Of a stretch of 64,000 nucleotides of DNA, positions 59,901-64,000 are shown piece by piece (positions within the stretch are counted from its first letter, which is position 1; each line of letters opens with the position of its first letter). Source of the stretch: Scleromitrula shiraiana (taxonomy: Eukaryota > Ascomycota > Leotiomycetes > Helotiales > Sclerotiniaceae); NCBI GenBank assembly GCA_028455995.1, contig JABELC010000001.1, forward strand, positions 2,902,501-2,966,500, written 5' to 3'. The position numbers and the translations under genes were made by a program. The notes beneath the pieces were generated by a model that saw only the letters and a program-made list of their open reading frames with translations, was not told the DNA's origin and ran no database searches.

Positions 59901-62491
59901 ATCGTGATTGTCTGCATGGGGAAAAACGAGATCAATGCCAGTGAATCCGCATTCTCCCATCAACGTGTGCCATGTTTCTCTGGAAACTAAACAGCCATTT
60001 TCACGATACTTTTCTGTTCCTGTTGGCTGGCCAGCAGAAGTCACGCGGCGATTTCGTAATGCGCGAGAACCTAGCCACCATCCTGGAAGGAGACCGAAAA
60101 TAAAATTATTAATGGCATACATATTCAGATGAGTCTTCACAGAGAATGATAACCCTGTCTCTGTAAATAAATTAGTCATTTGTAATGCATAAACTAATGA
60201 CGTGCATCTCAGAGTTTCAGTAATTCTCGAACCTTTTCCAATGCGTTCTTCAAACTTGCCGTAGCATGTAAAGCCTGTCTCGTTGCGTTGGAGTAAGTAG
60301 AGAGTTTAGGTAGATAAGTTACATTTGAAGCCATAACGACATCGTATACATTTCTTTCAAAGCCTTGTTCAGAAGGTGAACGCTCAATATCAAGGATTGA
60401 AAAGATCATCTTATCTTGATGATCTTTGAATCTTTCTTTCGCAGATTCGAAGAAACTCGGTGAAACATCAGTGAAAGTGTAATTGGAATACCTTGGTTCT
60501 TCTGTTCGGTCACCAGAATCGTCTTCCCAAGAACTCAGTGTTTCCAAGAGCCCCGCTGTAGCCGAACCTGTTCCGGCTCCTATTCCGAGAACTTTGAAAG
60601 TAGGTTGCTTATGAGCTAGAACATCTACGAATTTCATACCATCCAAGAACGCAGACTTGGAATCGTTGCGAAATTGATAATAGCTTGGGGCTAGATCATC
60701 TTGGAATAAAATTTCAAGAGCGCTTGTTGTACCACGGAGTACGCAAGCCAAATTTCGAAGTATACGTACGATTAACTGGCCTTCCGGATCGTTTTGCTCA
60801 ACCCTTGCACTCAAAATCTGGATGCTTTCATGTTCCCTCAGAAGGGCATCTAGCCTCTCTTCATGTTTGGATATGTAAGTGTTCGCCCATGCAAGGTATT
60901 TGAGTCAATGTGAGGATTGATGCTGAACACATTCATAGAAAATTTCCTTTTGAAGCCTATCAAGAAACAACAGGATCAGTTTTCCTTTTTCATGTTGAAG
61001 AAAATCTGCTACGGGTGCAAGAAATGGTTTCTCGGCAGAAAAGTAAGATTTGTGGTTATCTTTCAGTAAAAAGCCGGGATCGGGCTTCCACAGAATCTTA
61101 TGGCTGTAGCCTTCTACTTCAAAATTACCGTCTTCTAAAGACCGAGAAGTCAAAACGCTAGCGGAGTTACTGAGAAATTCACCTATGCAGATTGGTTTCT
61201 TCGTCGTGGCATCCAGAGCGAAATAAGATGTCTTATACTTGGACCCACAATGAGAAGAATTCGAATAAGCCAATACTTCTTGTTTTCCGGTGTCAAAATT
61301 TTGAGTAGCAGCCGAAATCCATAAGGTTCGAATTATTGTTGGCAAAAATATAGATTCGACTTTATTGTCTCCATCAGTCGCACATACCACCGAAAGATGA
61401 AGAAGCCCATCCAGCGCCGCAGGATGGATGATAGGGACTTGAAGCTTTCTAGAAGGACAAAATTGTACCCAGTGATTAAGATCATTAGGGGCTATACACT
61501 TGCCATTGTTGCAGCGAAGATCTCGGAGAGACTGAAAGCTGGGACCGAAATTGACCCCACAACTGGAGAAGTGCTGGTAAGTTGTTTCAAAGCCGACTAG
61601 AATGTTGCACCTTTTCTCACTTGCAGTGTACTTACTGATCAGACCTTTCCGCTGCCATCTTACTGACTGAACATATCTTGATCTACTTGATCCCGATATT
61701 CGCATGCCACTTGACCTTGACGGATTTCTAACCACTCCTCACCAGCATCATCGTATGCGCATAATCGGAACGAAATCCAAACCAGAAACCGACCTGCGAC
61801 TTCTTTGTTTGGTTGAAGATAAAATTCAACTTCAACACCATTTTTGTCTTGGGGGATTTGCAATGCTTTCGATACCTTCACATCTCGAATCTTGAATGCA
61901 TTCATCGCTATATCGGGGTGAGAGTTGACTTGATTCGATGCTTCAATTGCCATGACCAACAGTCCGGCTGCAGGAAATATGATATCGTCGTTGATCTACC
62001 ATGGTTAGTCAAGAAGATATATGGTATTATTAACTCGCGGAATTGCCTTATGATCTCCAACCCACCTCAATCCAATTCTGATAACTTGATGATATGCCAC
62101 CACCTGGCCTCTAGAGGATTACAATGTGAAGCTCGGGTTCCAAGATATTCATTTGGGGGAAATTCTCGAAACCGATGAATGATCTTTACTGAATCGGCTT
62201 TCTAACCAATACCTCTTGGTATGATCGAATGGGTACGGAGGAAGATCAACCAACATGCTGCGATCCCCCATATCGTTATTTGGATTATTGACGGCATCAA
62301 TATCGACGCCAAAGCGTAGAGAAAGCAAATTTCCTGCGACATCCATAGCGGTATCCAGAGCGGATTTATTTCGGATTAAGATAGAACTGCAGACAGAGTG
62401 GTTTTCTACCCTTTGAAAAATTTCCCCATGTTATGCATAAGGGGACCTCGAAGTGTCGAGTGCGGTCCTATGTCAAGATAGCAACTGATAC
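56984..62491 (-). pseudogene. Highly reducing polyketide synthase relic, 5'-truncated
   Basis: Minus-strand fragments in the order AT end, DH, cMeT, ER, KR, ACP. The AT remnant is DIGPHSTLRGPL and LPPYPFDHTKRYW (62490-62180); DH about 61960-60905 includes the conserved HPAALDGLLHLS; the methyltransferase has VLGIGAGTGSATAGLLE (60600-60540); ER includes GLNFRHVLGVLG and ILIHSAAGEFGQAGVQVA; KR has YLIAGGLRGLGRSIAQ (58100-58060); ACP has WIDSLSAIEVK (57180-57130), so the Ser for phosphopantetheine is kept. The KS and most of AT are absent. Reading is interrupted throughout by stops and frameshifts, for example TAG 58066-58064, TAA 57691-57689, TGA 57775-57773 and TAG 57133-57131. It is non-functional. 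Confidence 0.9.
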
Positions 62492-63655
62492 ATTATTTTT
62501 CTTTTCGCTCAAATTTCTACGGAATGTGATTATCGACTGCCTGGAGGATATCGCACCGGAGAAACCATATTCTGGACCCAGTGGCTTGCTTTAGATACCT
62601 CCTCCGAGTCGATAGATGATTCGAATGTTGTAGTTGATGAGTACATGGTATATTATTCTTTTGCGGAAACGACAATTAATCATATATTACGTTATCCACA
62701 CCCCAACCCTCCTTAACTTATGCTAAACCCAACACTGAAAATTGGAGTTATACGATCCCAATCAATTTAGATAAATATAAGCGAGATTCTACCTACTTAA
62801 CTAACTATATATCTTCATAAAGCTATTAATAAATGAGTTTGCTCATAAAAGTAGTGATTACAACTTGTTACCAGAATATCACCAAGATCATTCTCGTTAC
62901 CGAGAGTTTGGCATATTTATTATATGAAAGTTCCACATGTAGGTATTAGGTATTAATTACGATTCCTCACATACCACTGGCACTCTACAAAAGAAATCAA
63001 TCATCTAACACCACCCATAGCACCTTCTCATCATTGATTTATGAAAAAAAAAGAAAGATAACATACCATACCATACCATAAAATAAACCTCCCACCTCCC
63101 ACCTCCCACCTCCCACCTCCCACCCACTACCAAGTATCAATAAAAACATATCCCCACTAGCAGATACCAGTAAACAAGCCCAAACCCTAAACCCAAAACC
63201 CTAAACCTAAAACCCAAAACCCTAAACCTAAAACCTAAAACCCTAAACTATCACATATATATATATATCCCCCCCCCCCCCCCAACTATACTCCGCCGCG
63301 TATCCAATCTAATACCGTACTCCGAGTCACAGACACCATCCATCCATCCATCCATCCATCCATCCATACATAGATACGCAAATCATAAACCCCAAATCAC
63401 AGTATTTAACTATCCCTATCCCCATCCCTCTCCCTATCCCTATTCCCACCACATACTAGTACCTACACAACCCCCCTAATACCAGCATGCCCCAAACTTC
63501 AAAAAATCAATCATGACCATGGCCATAATCATAATCATAATCATAACTACAGCCACCAACTTGTAGTCTAGGCTCAAAGAATATATTATATTAGATTAGA
63601 TTAGGATGGGATGGGGTTATACTACTGGTGGTGGTGGTGGTGGTGGTGTCGCTTC

Positions 63656-63694
<39 letters not shown>

Positions 63695-64000
63695 ATATAT
63701 ATATCTTCACTAATAATAATGATAATAATGATGATAATAATAACAATAATACTAGTACAGGAAGGAAGTATTACTTATAACTTACTAATATCATACCAAG
63801 ATCAGTTATAGCATTGATTCAAGTTATAAATTCTAAACCTTCATTATCATTTTAATTATCATTCGATAATTCATCATATTTACTTATATTGGTATTGGTA
63901 TTGGTATTGGTATAATTGTATATATATAACTTGAAAGTATGTATATCATATCCATTGATCCATAATCATCGTTCAAGTTCGTTCATAATTTCATGATATC
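62492..64000. repeat. Simple-repeat region with telomere-like tract
   Basis: No gene is recognised; a plus-strand open stretch at about 62520-62650 (RLPGGYRTGETIFWTQWL) may be a relic exon. Repeats include CATACC (63063-63080), CACCTCC (about 63088-63122), a CCCTAAA/CCTAAAA tract (63179-63250), a 14-base C run (63271-63284), CCAT (63340-63367), CATAAT (63522-63545), GGT (63626-63649), TA (63660-63705), AATAATG-type (63712-63755) and TATTGG (63890-63912). Confidence 0.7.

Noticed and set aside
63650..63710. TA-rich tract as a replication origin
   Set aside because: A plain dinucleotide repeat; fungal origins cannot be identified from such a tract alone.

Overview
The window is chromosomal DNA from a filamentous ascomycete. 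Genes carry short GT-AG introns (mostly 45-140 nt) with CTAAC-like branch points. The set includes a fungal HRP1, ATG7, a CIA84-like complex I assembly factor, a DCD1-type dCMP deaminase, a TBC/Gyp1 protein and a relic of a highly reducing polyketide synthase. The moderate AT content and the style of the proteins suggest a leotiomycete such as a Sclerotinia/Botrytis relative. That placement is inference from memory of protein families; no search was run.

Layout. 1-8 kb: a bHLH regulator (+) and an LtrA-type membrane protein (-) converge on about 2 kb of dense microsatellites. 8.9-17.3 kb: a Gyp1-like Rab GAP (-), HRP1 (+) with an unusually long 970-nt intron, a PHYHD1-like dioxygenase (-) and an intron-containing tRNA-Leu(UAA) (-). 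18.3-24.2 kb: a BTB protein (-), a Tc1-type transposase fragment (+), a bZIP-like gene with a broken 3' end (+), a FAD oxidoreductase (+) and a hairpin MITE. 24.2-28.8 kb: two amidase genes in tandem (-), the downstream one broken and the upstream one intact and secreted. 29.7-36.2 kb: a TMEM19/DUF92 membrane protein (+), a 1306-residue coiled-coil protein (-) and a small gene (-) whose one domain resembles a module of that large neighbour. 37.2-39.3 kb: a decayed zinc-finger/ankyrin gene. 40.8-43.4 kb: a GPI-anchored GH16 glucanase with a repetitive Ser/Thr stalk. 43.4-49.2 kb: gene-poor, with one small Cys-rich gene and one orphan ORF. 49.2-56.6 kb: housekeeping genes CIA84-like (-), ATG7 (-) and dCMP deaminase (+). 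57.0-62.5 kb: a 5'-truncated, stop-riddled highly reducing PKS relic. 62.5-64 kb: simple repeats including a telomere-like CCCTAA-rich tract.

Conserved housekeeping genes alternate with accessory stretches where genes decay. Several inferred stop codons in the PKS and ankyrin relics fit C:G to T:A change, some in CpA context as expected of repeat-induced point mutation (RIP). Three compact inverted-repeat elements lie in intergenic DNA. No complete transposon, CRISPR array, intact secondary-metabolite cluster or clear new multi-gene system is visible. The least explained pieces are the giant coiled-coil protein with its small paralogous neighbour, the long HRP1 intron, and the in-frame open reading region upstream of ATG7.
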